Notes under the pieces: generated by a model | The model's database searches: none | What the model was told of the DNA's origin: nothing | Seen by the model: the letters and a program-made list of their open reading frames with translations, nothing else | Origin: Acetobacter sp. UBA5411 | GTDB taxonomy: Bacteria; Pseudomonadota; Alphaproteobacteria; Acetobacterales; Acetobacteraceae | Reading direction: 5' to 3' | DNA: 64,000 nucleotides | Assembly: GCF_002409645.1 (NCBI RefSeq) | Contig: NZ_DHNR01000009.1 | Location: forward strand, 1-64,000 | Translations under genes and position numbers: made by a program | Shown: piece after piece, positions 45,125 to 54,500 of the stretch | How the letters are laid out: the number at the start of each line of letters is the position of its first letter | How positions within the stretch are numbered: position 1 is the stretch's first letter

Positions 45125-45563
45125 TGCGTAGGCGACCGTTCTCCGTCTTGTCCGAAACAGGGAGCTTCTGCGAAGGCAACTGCCCCATTCTTGCTTCGTC
45201 CGGTACGTCTTTAGAAAAGCGGGCGGAAGATGCAAGGCATCGGAAATGAATGCAACCGCTGACAAGGCTTTCCCGCACAGGCTGGTTCATTGTTTTTGGG
45301 GGATGCAAGGGGGAAAGGACTGCTCTGCTCTAAAAAATAATAATTTTATATTTTAATTTCATATGGTTGTTTGTTTCATCTTGTGTGCTTTGTAAATAAG
45401 TCCACGCCGCCGAAAATCTCGATCATGATGGATCAGACTACGATGCCATAGGATCAACCAACCAATATATGGCCTAGGAAAAGTAGCTCTCATTTCCTGA
45501 AGCGGAAACTTATAGAATAATTTTAACTGTATGATTTTAAAACATTATATTTTTATGCTTGGG
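45125..45563. other. Non-coding stretch before secD
   Basis: No credible gene. It is A+T-rich from about 45330 on, and must hold the secD promoter, but no clear boxes, hairpin or RNA were recognised. An extension of the secD frame reaches 45265. Confidence 0.5.
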
Positions 45564-47540
45564 TCATGTTTTGCGTGCAAGTCCAAGACTCCGGTCAAGC
45601 GCCGAGCGCACGCGTTCTGCTGAATGACGGATGCGGATATAGTCGCGTCCAGCTTCTGCCAGAGAAGCTGCTTTTTCAGGGGTGTGGTAAAGATCTGCAG
45701 TGAGACGTGCCAGATCCGCAGCACTGCTGGCGACAGCAGTCTGTAATTCCGGCGGAAGATTCATGCCTTCCGTCGCAATGGGCGTGGTGACACAGGGGAT
45801 ACCTGCAGCCCAGCTTTCCAGAACCTTGCTCTTGATACCGGCTCCGAACCGTAAGGGAGCGATTGTCAGCCGCACGGAGCGGAGGAAGTTGTCCAGATCA
45901 GCGACATGGCCAAGCACACGCACACTGCGTATCTCACTCATCTGAATGATCAGATCCGGCATGGCGCTCCCAACTAGCAGGATTTCAATATCTGGAGCCT
46001 CCGCTCGCAGAAGTGGAAGGATGTCATTCACCAGCCACTTGGCGGCATCAATATTGGGGGCATGCCCATAATGCGCGATGAAAGCCACACCATGCCGTCG
46101 TTCAAACGGAAGAGGTGGTGCTTTCAGTTCCAGATGCCATGGAACAACATGGATGCTGGCAGTTGGAACCGCAGCAGCCAGCAGATCGGCTTCGACAGGT
46201 GAATGAGTGATCACGCTATGGGACGCCCACGTCGCCATATGTTCCCGCACTTTTTCCTGCCCGGAAGCCGTGCGTAATTCAGGACGATTTTCGGCAATGG
46301 CCTGCCGTTCCAGACGTACCCACGCCAGATCGGCCACACTGGAAATCAGGCGAGCTCCCGGCATGTAAAGTCTTGCCAGATCGAGGTAGCGGCCAGCGTT
46401 GGTCAGACGGTGAAAATAAATGGCATCAAAGCTGTTTGTCTGCGTCCGAAGTAGGGATTCAACCGTCGGGTAGGCTGGAGCATGCCAGCAGGTAAAGCTC
46501 TGTTTCTCAAGCTCCCGGACAGCCGCAGAGGCCGGTTCCGTGACTGATGCGATAAAGCTGACTTCATAGCCAAGCGCCTGTGCTGCCTGCATGTGTGAAA
46601 GGAGAGCGCTGGAACCGGCATCGCGGGTTGGATCGGGAGCGCGATCGTCAACAAACAGGATTCTGGCGGCAGTTACGCCCGGTTCAGCTTCCTTGCGTCG
46701 CTGGGCTTGCCGATGGTGCTCTGTCGCCGCCTTGCGAGAATCGTCGCGTCCCTGTTGGGTCCGAAGCTGGTGGCTCTGATCGGCAAGGAACTCCAGAGCC
46801 GCCTCGCGCTGACGTGCCGTCACTATTCCGTTGAGAGTCTGTCTTACGTGTTGGCGAAATGTCTCATTGAAGCGACGTGTCGCCGGGAAATGCAGGGGTG
46901 AGCCGGGCAGGTGTGTATTGGTCTCAGCACAGAGAACTGAAACCACATGGTCACTGTCTAGAGAGAGCGGCGGCGAGAGCATGATGTCAAAGCCGTAACG
47001 GCCGTCGCTAAGGCCATTATCGCGCAGATCCGGTCGAAACTGATTGGCGAGCATACGGTGCTGCAGCGCCTTATCGACCATGATCGCCACACTGAGGCGC
47101 GTTTCAGGGTGGGTATCGCTTCGCAGCCAGCCTGCGATCCTGTCGCGTCCGACAATATCAATGGAGGCGCGCAGGTCAGCCGGGATCGTGCTGGCAAGAT
47201 GCTCGGCAAAAGGGAGTGGTTGGCGATCCGGGAGCAACAGCACGTTGAAAGAGCTGATTTCTGCTGCAGGCGCAGCATCGTCCGGGATCAGAATGGAAAA
47301 GGCATGATGCCCGTCCGCGCTACCCGGGATGACCAGATCTTCCCGAAAGCCGTCTGCCGTTACGTCTGCAATCTGGTTGCCGTGGCATAATATGCGAACG
47401 TGATAACGGGCTGACGGGTCGGTCAGGTTTCTCGCCCAGCCCGCAATCGTCCAGCCCTGGCCGGGTTCATGACTGATGACGTCAACAAATCCGGCAAAGG
47501 CTGATTCGGCCGGCACGGCCGATTTTTCTGACACGCTCAT
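45564..47540 (-). CDS. GT4-like glycosyltransferase with two N-terminal GW...FREDL modules
   Basis: A 658-aa protein. Residues about 15-86 and 125-189 are two copies of a short module: FVDV...GWTIAGWARN...DGFREDLV...HAFS, and IDIVGRDRIAGWLRS...NQFRPDLRDNG...YGFD. A charged Gln/Arg-rich linker follows. Residues about 293-650 are a GT-B domain of the GT4 kind (RILFVDDRAPDPTRDAG; late APLRFGAGIKSKVLESWAAG). It lies 48 bases downstream of the Hint/repeat protein on the same strand, and that protein's C-terminal end carries the same module, so the enzyme is a good candidate to glycosylate it. The sugar is not known. The enzyme class is clear; the partnership is inference. Confidence 0.85.
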   Translation of the reverse strand: MSVSEKSAVPAESAFAGFVDVISHEPGQGWTIAGWARNLTDPSARYHVRILCHGNQIADVTADGFREDLVIPGSADGHHAFSILIPDDAAPAAEISSFNVLLLPDRQPLPFAEHLASTIPADLRASIDIVGRDRIAGWLRSDTHPETRLSVAIMVDKALQHRMLANQFRPDLRDNGLSDGRYGFDIMLSPPLSLDSDHVVSVLCAETNTHLPGSPLHFPATRRFNETFRQHVRQTLNGIVTARQREAALEFLADQSHQLRTQQGRDDSRKAATEHHRQAQRRKEAEPGVTAARILFVDDRAPDPTRDAGSSALLSHMQAAQALGYEVSFIASVTEPASAAVRELEKQSFTCWHAPAYPTVESLLRTQTNSFDAIYFHRLTNAGRYLDLARLYMPGARLISSVADLAWVRLERQAIAENRPELRTASGQEKVREHMATWASHSVITHSPVEADLLAAAVPTASIHVVPWHLELKAPPLPFERRHGVAFIAHYGHAPNIDAAKWLVNDILPLLRAEAPDIEILLVGSAMPDLIIQMSEIRSVRVLGHVADLDNFLRSVRLTIAPLRFGAGIKSKVLESWAAGIPCVTTPIATEGMNLPPELQTAVASSAADLARLTADLYHTPEKAASLAEAGRDYIRIRHSAERVRSALDRSLGLARKT

Positions 47541-47588
47541 AAAGAGCAGTGTCCGGTAAAATCCTGAAAGTTTTACGAACGGAAACGC

Positions 47589-50500
47589 TCAGGCGGCATG
47601 ATCGTGCAGCGATCTGCTTGCCGGATTGATCAGGCAGCCTCCTGTGTCAGCATCCTCAACATGGATCAGGTCCGCCACCACCGGGCCATCACAGACGAAG
47701 CGGAACGCGTGCCGCCCTGAATAACGTCCTTCTCCAGTCAGATCCTCTCTGAAACGATCCGCTGTGACACGGCCCAGTTCGATGTCCCGGCTATAGATGA
47801 TCAGTTCACGCGGTGTATCGGAGGCAGCGTCGCAGCGTGCCCACCCCTCAATCGTCGTGGAAGTGACTGCGTCTACGAAGCCGCTGACCCTATTACGCTC
47901 CATGACGTCAGCAGCGAGCGTTTTCAGGCGCTGTCTGATTGCTTCGAGGAGCGGACCATCTTCGATGCGGGGCAGGCAGAAGCGTGCCGTCTGACGCATT
48001 TCCTCGGAATAAAGCGCCGCATACTCAGTAGCGTTGTGGAACATGGCCCGACTGTCATCGTCGACAAATGTTTCAGAGGCGGCCCCTTCCGCCAGCAGGA
48101 GATCGTGAGTCTCGAGTTCAATATGGATATAATCCACGCGGCGTGGCCTGCGCGTCTGGGTTATGCTGGAGCCGTTGATTAGCAGGCTGGCAGGAATAAG
48201 TTTACCGTCCAGCGCCATCGCGTGAAGCGGCGATACACGCAGGGTCCGGTGCGGAAGGCCGTTTCCCAGAGCGCCAGCCTGAATGACGACGGGCAGGATA
48301 TCCGGGTTGCCAGCGGCAAAGCGTCCGTCATAGCTGCGTCGCCCGATCCACCGAATCGCGCGACTTTCTCCGGAAGCTGTCCGGATGACATCCCCAATCG
48401 AGAGGGTCTCAATGGGACGCTCTCCATCTGGTGTGGTGATGAGCGTTCCGGGGCAATAGCAGGGCACGCCGTAAGTGATTCGGGTGCCGCCATCAGGAGC
48501 GCGCTGAAAGTAGAATGGTGAGCCAAATGTGCCACCTAGGTGGATGGACACGCTTTCGCTCCCCTCGGTCACGGTCAGAACGCCGTCGGAATCGATGAAT
48601 CCGGTATCGATCTCATTGGCCGTTCCGGCGAATGTCAGATCGGTAATGACAATCTGGTTGATCGTGCTGACAGTCTGGGTGCCTGACGCGCTATAAAGCG
48701 AGGTCAGCCCCATCGACGAGACCGCGCCGATAACGTCAAAGCCCTGAATGGTGATGGATGCGAGCTGATCCATCGTGATGTTAAGCACTGACTGCGTCGT
48801 GTGGCTGCCCGACATGCCGTAGACCGTTTGTCCCGGATCGCTGTTCGGCAGAAAGGTGAGGGTGCCTGTGTAAAGAGCGCCATTCTCAAGAGTGAGCGTG
48901 CCGCCATCCAGCGCGATATTGGCTGCCGAGCCACCTGCCTGCACATCAATGTTGGCGTTGGCATTGGCCGTCGTATGAATCGCCGTCCCGCCAGACATGA
49001 CGATCTGCTGAGCATAGCCATCCGCCCACATGGGAGTGGTGTGGTAGAACCAGCCCAGATGTAGGCCTGTCAGTGTGGTGTCGACCGCTGTGCCGCCGTT
49101 TTCGACATATTGGATGCTGTCGGAAATAGCCTGACCAAAAGGCAGATAAGTGCTTCCTGCGAAAGCGACGTTCACAGTCGTGTCGCTGGACAGACCTCCC
49201 GCGCCGACGATCTGCGTCCCGTCGATCATCATGTCCGGGCCAAGATTGTTCGCATTATAGCGACCCGTAATGGTCGTTTCGGTAGCTGTTCCGCCAAGGA
49301 GGGACTGTGTACCGCCCATGACGTTGGTAGCCGAGGCTGAGCCGCCCGCCAGCACTTCCTCGGAGCCATAAAGGCTGGTCTGCACGACCCGCCCGCCAGA
49401 ATCGACAACGTCGGTGCCGTGCACTTCGTTCTGCAGGCCCAGCCCATCGACATAAAGCCGTCCTCCAGCCTCAACCATCGTGTTGATGGCAAAGGATGTG
49501 GCTGGAATGAGAGCATTTTCATCTGTGGCGACCACTGCGCCGACATCGCCGCTGGTGATGACTGTATCAATGTGGGGGGAGGCAGCCCCGCCAAACGACA
49601 GGGTGGCGCCGGTACCGTCCGCATTTTCAACCAGTGTCAGATTTGCGTTGCTGTAGTCCGTTCCGCTGTCGAGAAAGATTGTCTCAACAGCCGCACCACC
49701 CGATTCGAGCGTCAGTTGTGATCCGCTGCCGAGAGAAAGCGATGTGTCCGATGTCACGCCGGACAGAAAAACACTGTCATTCGCGCCGAAACCGGACAGA
49801 GTCAGGTTGGTCGGGACTGAGCCCAGCACCAGAGATTCTCCGCCTGATGTGGAGAAAAGGAACTGGACATGGCTGGCTTCAGCACCGTCAGCGACAATGA
49901 CGGTGCCGCCGGAGAGGGCGATGCTGCCGGAAAAATGCTCCAGAGCGCCTGATGTGAATTGCAGAGTCGTGCCAGAGCCGGTCTGAGTGATCGCTCCGGC
50001 CCCTGAAATCTGGCCTGCGACGGAACTTTGGCCCTCAAAAACGAGTGTGCCATCATTTGTCACAAAACCACCTGCCTCGACCACGTCATTCACGGCCGTT
50101 GCACCGGAAGCGACAGTCTGGATTCCGCCAGAAGCAACGATAATCTGCCGGGCGGATGTCCCGCTCTGAAGCGTCTGATTTCCTCCTGAGGCGACTGTCC
50201 CGTTTTCTACGGATGCGCCGTTCATGACCTGCTGTGAGCCGCTATCGAGGATGAGAAAATTCTGATCCGTAACACCGCCTGATCCAGCGGGAGCCAGTAT
50301 CTGCTCCTGAGCCGATACGCCGCTGATCACTGTGCCGGATGCGCTGCCACCGTTGAGAATCAGTGTGCCATCGGTTTCCGTCTGTAATCCCGTGACAGAG
50401 GTTGCGCTGCCAAGAACGAGTGTCCCGGACGAAACCGCCTGCACCGGGACACGGGCATCCGTAACGTTCACGGTTCCGCCGGTGAACGTTACGGATGTCA

Positions 50501-50903
50501 CTTCAGCGGATGATATTGTGATGGCGCCTTTACTTCCTGCGACAAGGCTATCGGCCACAGCACCGCTGGAGAGTGCTATTGAGCCTCCTGCAAGCGCTAT
50601 GCCCGTATTCAGCAGCCCCCCGCTCATGATCTGCACAGAGCCGGACAGGACAGTCACATTTTGTTCAGTGCCGCCGCTCTGCACGATTTCCTGCGCCGAA
50701 CCTGCTGTCGTGCCCTGTAGTCTGGTGCCATTAGCAATGCCGCTGACAACCAGTGTTCCACCACCAAGGACAGTCACTGCCGAGACGATCGTGCCGGATG
50801 CAACGGTGTTTGTCTGGCCGCTGAGGACAAAACTGTCAGTGCCTGAAAAGCTGGAGGAGGTTGTCATGACAGCGCCTTCATTTGCCGGTCTCGATTTCTT
50901 CAT
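47589..50903 (-). CDS. Large repeat protein with Hint (Hedgehog/intein) domain and C-terminal GW module
   Basis: A 1104-aa protein. Residues about 13-810 are Gly/Ser/Thr-rich short repeats of the autotransporter/AIDA kind (pattern GG...V.SGG...), expected to form a long beta-helix. At about 812-960 is a Hint domain: the splice-type cysteine in CYCPGTLITT, then RPIETLSIGDVIRT, RAIRWIGRR, and the histidine-containing RVSPLHAMALDG. Residues about 1005-1085 repeat the GW...FREDL module of the neighbouring glycosyltransferase. No classical signal peptide or transporter domain is seen, so a type I or unknown export route is likely. M13 (50867) has a better ribosome site than M1. Hint domains self-cleave at the cysteine. 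The likely role is a surface protein that is cleaved or lipid/partner-linked; this is inference. Confidence 0.85.
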   Translation of the reverse strand: MKKSRPANEGAVMTTSSSFSGTDSFVLSGQTNTVASGTIVSAVTVLGGGTLVVSGIANGTRLQGTTAGSAQEIVQSGGTEQNVTVLSGSVQIMSGGLLNTGIALAGGSIALSSGAVADSLVAGSKGAITISSAEVTSVTFTGGTVNVTDARVPVQAVSSGTLVLGSATSVTGLQTETDGTLILNGGSASGTVISGVSAQEQILAPAGSGGVTDQNFLILDSGSQQVMNGASVENGTVASGGNQTLQSGTSARQIIVASGGIQTVASGATAVNDVVEAGGFVTNDGTLVFEGQSSVAGQISGAGAITQTGSGTTLQFTSGALEHFSGSIALSGGTVIVADGAEASHVQFLFSTSGGESLVLGSVPTNLTLSGFGANDSVFLSGVTSDTSLSLGSGSQLTLESGGAAVETIFLDSGTDYSNANLTLVENADGTGATLSFGGAASPHIDTVITSGDVGAVVATDENALIPATSFAINTMVEAGGRLYVDGLGLQNEVHGTDVVDSGGRVVQTSLYGSEEVLAGGSASATNVMGGTQSLLGGTATETTITGRYNANNLGPDMMIDGTQIVGAGGLSSDTTVNVAFAGSTYLPFGQAISDSIQYVENGGTAVDTTLTGLHLGWFYHTTPMWADGYAQQIVMSGGTAIHTTANANANIDVQAGGSAANIALDGGTLTLENGALYTGTLTFLPNSDPGQTVYGMSGSHTTQSVLNITMDQLASITIQGFDVIGAVSSMGLTSLYSASGTQTVSTINQIVITDLTFAGTANEIDTGFIDSDGVLTVTEGSESVSIHLGGTFGSPFYFQRAPDGGTRITYGVPCYCPGTLITTPDGERPIETLSIGDVIRTASGESRAIRWIGRRSYDGRFAAGNPDILPVVIQAGALGNGLPHRTLRVSPLHAMALDGKLIPASLLINGSSITQTRRPRRVDYIHIELETHDLLLAEGAASETFVDDDSRAMFHNATEYAALYSEEMRQTARFCLPRIEDGPLLEAIRQRLKTLAADVMERNRVSGFVDAVTSTTIEGWARCDAASDTPRELIIYSRDIELGRVTADRFREDLTGEGRYSGRHAFRFVCDGPVVADLIHVEDADTGGCLINPASRSLHDHAA

Positions 50904-51142
50904 GCGGGTGTCGGTTCAGGAAGGCTGATCTGTCAGAATCAGATTCGTTTTAACCGCGTCGCCTGATGATCCACACTGTCGCATCGATCCATTTCGGGTG
51001 GCTGTTAAAAGGACGGCAAAGCTCGTTAAAAGTCCGTTTAAGACGGGGTTTTGTTCCCAAAAAGGGTATTGAAAATGGGCTTTTTCCACGTGACGGAGCG
51101 CTATTCCGTATGATCACTTGGTTACAGAAGTGTCACGCTTGC

Positions 51143-51171
51143 TTGACAGGGAAATGCAGGGTCGTTAGCAA
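51143..51171 (+). promoter_or_regulatory. Possible promoter of the atp F0 operon
   Basis: TTGACA at 51143-51148, with a weak -10-like TTAGCA at 51166-51171 (17-base spacing), 28 bases before the atpI start. An inverted gcttgc/gcaagc (51137-51142, 51168-51173) frames it. The -10 match is poor. Confidence 0.4.
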
Positions 51172-51198
51172 GCCGATGCACCCAGTTGGGAGGTGCAG

Positions 51199-51495
51199 GT
51201 GACCGAGGACAGAACTTCCTTTGACGAACGTCTCCGGGCTGCGCAAAAGCGCGTCGCGGGTAAGCAGGCCACTGACCAGAAACCGGATGCTCAGGACAAA
51301 TCGCTCCTGTCTCTGGCGGCGAGGGCAGGGAGTGAAATGCTGGGCGGGCTCGTCGTTGGTGTGCTGGCAGGGTGGGGACTGGACCGCTGGTTCCATTTCA
51401 GAGCCCTTTTCATCGTGATCTTTGCACTTCTTGGCGGTGGCGCCGGTATCCTGAATGTCTGGCGGCTGATGAAGTCGCTGGAACGGCAAGAATAA
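51199..51495 (+). CDS. atpI: ATP synthase protein I
   Basis: A 98-aa small inner-membrane protein with two hydrophobic helices (LGGLVVGVLAGWGLDRW and FIVIFALLGGGAGILNV), matching AtpI, which helps assemble the c-ring. The GTG at 51199 is chosen because it lies five bases after a GGGAGG site; a GTG at 51193 lies within that site. It heads the F0 operon (atpI-B-E-F'-F); as in other Alphaproteobacteria, the F1 genes are not here. Confidence 0.88.
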   Translation: MTEDRTSFDERLRAAQKRVAGKQATDQKPDAQDKSLLSLAARAGSEMLGGLVVGVLAGWGLDRWFHFRALFIVIFALLGGGAGILNVWRLMKSLERQE

Positions 51496-51531
51496 GAATC
51501 CGAGCGACCAGAAAGGTCGGGGAGAATAACG

Positions 51532-52281
51532 TTGGCGGGCGGTTCAAGTATCAACGTGCTCGAGCAGTTCGAGCTGCATCCGGTTCTGGGTGGGTTGGGC
51601 GAGGCTCTAAGTCTCAGTCAGGCACCCATTTTCATGGTTGTGGCATGCGTGCTTGTTCTGGCTTTCCTTCATTTCGGGATGAAACCGGCAGCAGTTGTTC
51701 CTGGTCGCCTTCAGGCTGCGGCTGAAATCTGCTACGAGTTCATCCATAATCTGGCGGTGGATACGATCGGACCTGAAGGGACTGCTTTCTTTCCTTTCAT
51801 TTTCGCTTTGTTCTTCTTTATCCTCGCTGGTAACTATCTGGGGCTCATCCCCTTCTCCTATACCTTCACCAGCCATATCGCTGTGACATTTGCTCTGGCG
51901 CTGATGGTGTTCCTGATCGCGATCATTGTTTCGCTGAAGGTGCAGGGGTTCAAGTTCTTCGCGCACTTCATGCCTGCGGGAGCGCCGGTGCTGCTGGCTC
52001 CGCTGCTGGTGCCGATTGAAATTCTTTCCTTTCTGTCACGTCCGGTCAGTCTGTCGATCCGACTGTTCGCCAACATGGTGGCTGGCCACGTGATGTTCGA
52101 TATCTTCGCAAGCTTCGTTATCATGCTGGCCGGCCTTGGCTTCATTGGTGATGTGCTCGCGGTTGGCCCTCTCGTGATCAATATTGCGCTGATGGGACTG
52201 GAATTGCTGGTTGGTGCTCTGCAGGCCTATGTGTTTGCTATCCTGACCTGCATCTATCTGAGGGAGGCTGTGTCCCACTAA
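51532..52281 (+). CDS. atpB: ATP synthase F0 subunit a
   Basis: The 249-aa subunit forms the proton half-channels of the F0 motor in the inner membrane. The essential arginine is visible in SLSIRLFANMVAGH; the later GALQAYVFAILTCIYLREA is the conserved C-terminal helix. About six hydrophobic helices. The start is a TTG preceded by GGGGAGA, about six bases upstream, with no usable ATG nearby. It lies 36 bases after atpI. Confidence 0.96.
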   Translation: MAGGSSINVLEQFELHPVLGGLGEALSLSQAPIFMVVACVLVLAFLHFGMKPAAVVPGRLQAAAEICYEFIHNLAVDTIGPEGTAFFPFIFALFFFILAGNYLGLIPFSYTFTSHIAVTFALALMVFLIAIIVSLKVQGFKFFAHFMPAGAPVLLAPLLVPIEILSFLSRPVSLSIRLFANMVAGHVMFDIFASFVIMLAGLGFIGDVLAVGPLVINIALMGLELLVGALQAYVFAILTCIYLREAVSH

Positions 52282-52332
52282 TTGGGGCAGACCCCGTCGG
52301 GTTACGTTTTTTCGTTAATAGGGAAAATCAAA

Positions 52333-52557
52333 ATGGACCTCGCTTCAGCCCGTGAAATCGGTGCCGGTATCGCTGTAATCGCCCTTGCCGGTGTCGGCAT
52401 CGGGCTCGGAAACATCTTCTCCACGCTGGTCAGCAGCATCGCTCGTAACCCTGCGGCTCGCCCGCATGTGTTCGGCCTTGGCATGCTTGGCTTCGCGCTG
52501 ACAGAAGCTGTTGCGCTGTTCGCCCTTCTGATCGCCTTCCTGATCCTGTTCGTCTGA
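52333..52557 (+). CDS. atpE: ATP synthase F0 subunit c
   Basis: A 74-aa hairpin of two helices that forms the rotor ring. The first helix is glycine-rich (GAGIAVIALAGVGIGLG), the polar loop is SSIARNPAARP, and the carboxylate is the glutamate in FALTEAVALFALL. No Na+-type ligand pattern is seen in the first helix, so it is proton-coupled. The ATG at 52333 follows AGGGA; the frame upstream is open but not needed. Confidence 0.96.
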   Translation: MDLASAREIGAGIAVIALAGVGIGLGNIFSTLVSSIARNPAARPHVFGLGMLGFALTEAVALFALLIAFLILFV

Positions 52558-52572
52558 GGACGGAGTAGCTTC

Positions 52573-53187
52573 GTGCGCAATCCGGTTTCCCTGATTCGTC
52601 ACTCTCTCGTTGCAGGAGTCTCGAGTCTGCCGCTTCTCATGGCGGCGGCGCCCGGCGCGCACGCGGCGGGTATGCCTCAGCTGGACTTCAGAAACCCGCT
52701 CCTTACGGGGCAGGTTATCTGGGGTGCTGGCATCTTTCTGTTTTTCTACCTCGCTTTGCGCAGTTGGGCATTGCCGAAGGTCGATACGGTTCTTGCCAGC
52801 CGTAGTCAGCGTATAAATGGTGACCTCGATCAGGCGCGTGCAGCAAAAGTCGATGCCGACAATGCTGTCCGAGAACTGAATGAGACAAAAAAGGCAGCAG
52901 CTGCCGAGGCTCAGGCGCATCTTGATGCTGTGCTTGATGAGGAGCGCAAGCAGACAGCATCTCGTCTGGCTGAATTGGGTTCCAAGCTGGAGGTTGAAAT
53001 TGCTTCAGCCGAAAAAGCTGTTGCGGAAGAACGCTCCAGGGCTCTTGAATCCCTTAAGCCGATTGCATCCGATGTGACTGAAGCATTGGTGCAGAAGCTG
53101 ACCGGAACAAAGCCTGATCGTGTCAGGATTGAAGCGGCTGTCGCAAAAGTAGCAGCTGAAAAGTCCACGATTTCGGCAATCGCGTGA
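52573..53187 (+). CDS. atpG: ATP synthase F0 subunit b'
   Basis: A 204-aa stator subunit with one hydrophobic helix (QVIWGAGIFLFFYLALRSWALP) and a long charged coiled coil. The N-terminal extension has a signal-like stretch before it (LVAGVSSLPLLMAAAPGAHA), as in many b' subunits of Alphaproteobacteria, which keep separate b and b'. The start is a GTG about seven bases after GGAG, 15 bases after atpE. In this operon order the name atpF' or atpG is used; not to be confused with the gamma subunit. Confidence 0.9.
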   Translation: MRNPVSLIRHSLVAGVSSLPLLMAAAPGAHAAGMPQLDFRNPLLTGQVIWGAGIFLFFYLALRSWALPKVDTVLASRSQRINGDLDQARAAKVDADNAVRELNETKKAAAAEAQAHLDAVLDEERKQTASRLAELGSKLEVEIASAEKAVAEERSRALESLKPIASDVTEALVQKLTGTKPDRVRIEAAVAKVAAEKSTISAIA

Positions 53188-53203
53188 CGGGGAGATAGCG
53201 TCA

Positions 53204-53704
53204 GTGACAATTTTTCAAGAAGCTGGCTTCTGGTACGCGACGTCATTTGTGCTGTTTTTTGTGATCTTTGGCCCAAAGATCTGGAAACCGCTTAGAGAGC
53301 TTCTCGACGCTCGTGCCGACCGTATTCGGGTCGAGCTTGAAGAGGCTGCCCGTCTTCGTCGTGAAGCCGAACAGATGCGTGAAGATGCAACGCGTGAGCG
53401 TGAGCAGGCTTACGCGGAAGCGAATGCTGTTATCGAGCAGGCACGCAAGCAGGCGGAAGATATGGCTTCAAAAGCCCGTGTCGAAGCCGAAGAAATGTTG
53501 AGCCGTCGCGAGCAGATGGCTCGTGATCGCATTGCGGCTGCAGAACGTGCTGCTGTTGAAGAGGTACGGGCTGCTGCGGTTGAGGCTGCTTTCAAGAGTG
53601 CCCGGCTTGTGATTGAAGAGACAGTTAACCCAGAGTCATCTGTTTCCATGATTGATAAGGCAATTGCGGATCTGCCTGCCGCCCTGACTGCCCGTGCAGC
53701 CTGA
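53204..53704 (+). CDS. atpF: ATP synthase F0 subunit b
   Basis: A 166-aa stator subunit: one N-terminal helix (FWYATSFVLFFVIFGPKIW) followed by a long charged coiled coil that runs to the C terminus and holds F1. Length matches b subunits. The start is a GTG with a GGAG site about 9 bases before. Its last 11 bases overlap the next gene, a glycosyltransferase, which is unusual for an ATP synthase operon. Confidence 0.95.
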   Translation: MTIFQEAGFWYATSFVLFFVIFGPKIWKPLRELLDARADRIRVELEEAARLRREAEQMREDATREREQAYAEANAVIEQARKQAEDMASKARVEAEEMLSRREQMARDRIAAAERAAVEEVRAAAVEAAFKSARLVIEETVNPESSVSMIDKAIADLPAALTARAA

Positions 53705-54500
53705 TAAATCCTTGTTGTCGAGCAAGGAAGCATGTCCCACAGAGAATGAAAATTTCTCTGTGGGTTCGCCTGTTTTGAGCATTGTTCTCACAGTGCTTAA
53801 CGAACGGGAGAATATTATTCCTGTGTGTCAGGAATTGGCTTCCGTTCTGCCAAACCTTCCCGACTGTGAAATTGTTTTCGTCGATGACGGAAGTGTCGAT
53901 GGTACACTGGAAAAATTGATCCAGGCTCGGCAAACAATTTCTGGTCTGCAGGGATTGCGTGTTCTCAGGCACAATAGGCGTTGTGGTAAATCAGGCGCTC
54001 TAAGAACGGGCATCAAAAATGCAAAAGGTCGCTGGATTGCGACCATAGATGGGGATGGACAGGATGATCCATCTGAAATCCCCGAGTTGTTTGCATTAGG
54101 AGTTTCTGGAGAGGAAGCTGGTCGAGCACCTCTGGTCGTTGGGACACGCTTGAAGCGTAGGGACACCATATGGCGTCGTCTGGCTACGCGCTTTGCGAAT
54201 GGTCTTCGCCAGCGCATTCTGGCCGATGAGTGCCCTGATACTGGTGCGCCGATGAAGGTCTTTCTGCGTGAAGACTTCCTGAACTTGCCCCAATTTGAGG
54301 GATTGCATCGCTTTCTTCCGGCCCTCATGAAAACCTACAGGGTTCCATTGGTATGTAAGCCGGTGAGACATCGTTCCCGGCTTCATGGAGAGTCCAAATA
54401 TACCAATCTTGGGCGCGCCATTGTTGGAGTGCGAGATCTGCTAGGCGTTGTGTGGCTGAGAAACAGAACCCGATTGCCTGAAACAGTCGAAGAATGCTGA
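53694..54500 (+). CDS. GT2 glycosyltransferase, DPM1/ArnC-like
   Basis: A 268-aa GT-A enzyme of the polyprenyl-phosphate sugar type. It has LSIVLTVLNERENI at the start, VFVDDGSVDGT (the donor DD), and ATIDGDGQDDP (the second metal motif). It lacks the C-terminal membrane helices of ArnC, so it resembles dolichyl-phosphate mannose synthase. The GTG start overlaps the atpF end by 11 bases; other starts (TTG 53712, GTG further in) are possible. It overlaps the GT39 gene by seven bases. The pair should make a lipid-linked sugar and transfer it outside the membrane, as ArnC/ArnT do. Confidence 0.88.
   Translation: MQPDKSLLSSKEACPTENENFSVGSPVLSIVLTVLNERENIIPVCQELASVLPNLPDCEIVFVDDGSVDGTLEKLIQARQTISGLQGLRVLRHNRRCGKSGALRTGIKNAKGRWIATIDGDGQDDPSEIPELFALGVSGEEAGRAPLVVGTRLKRRDTIWRRLATRFANGLRQRILADECPDTGAPMKVFLREDFLNLPQFEGLHRFLPALMKTYRVPLVCKPVRHRSRLHGESKYTNLGRAIVGVRDLLGVVWLRNRTRLPETVEEC

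Noticed and set aside
45125..45563. Search for yajC or a small RNA upstream of secD
   Set aside because: No frame or fold with support was found.
47589..50903. Possibility that the repeat protein is a classical autotransporter
   Set aside because: No C-terminal beta-barrel and no signal peptide were found; the C terminus is a Hint domain plus a short module.
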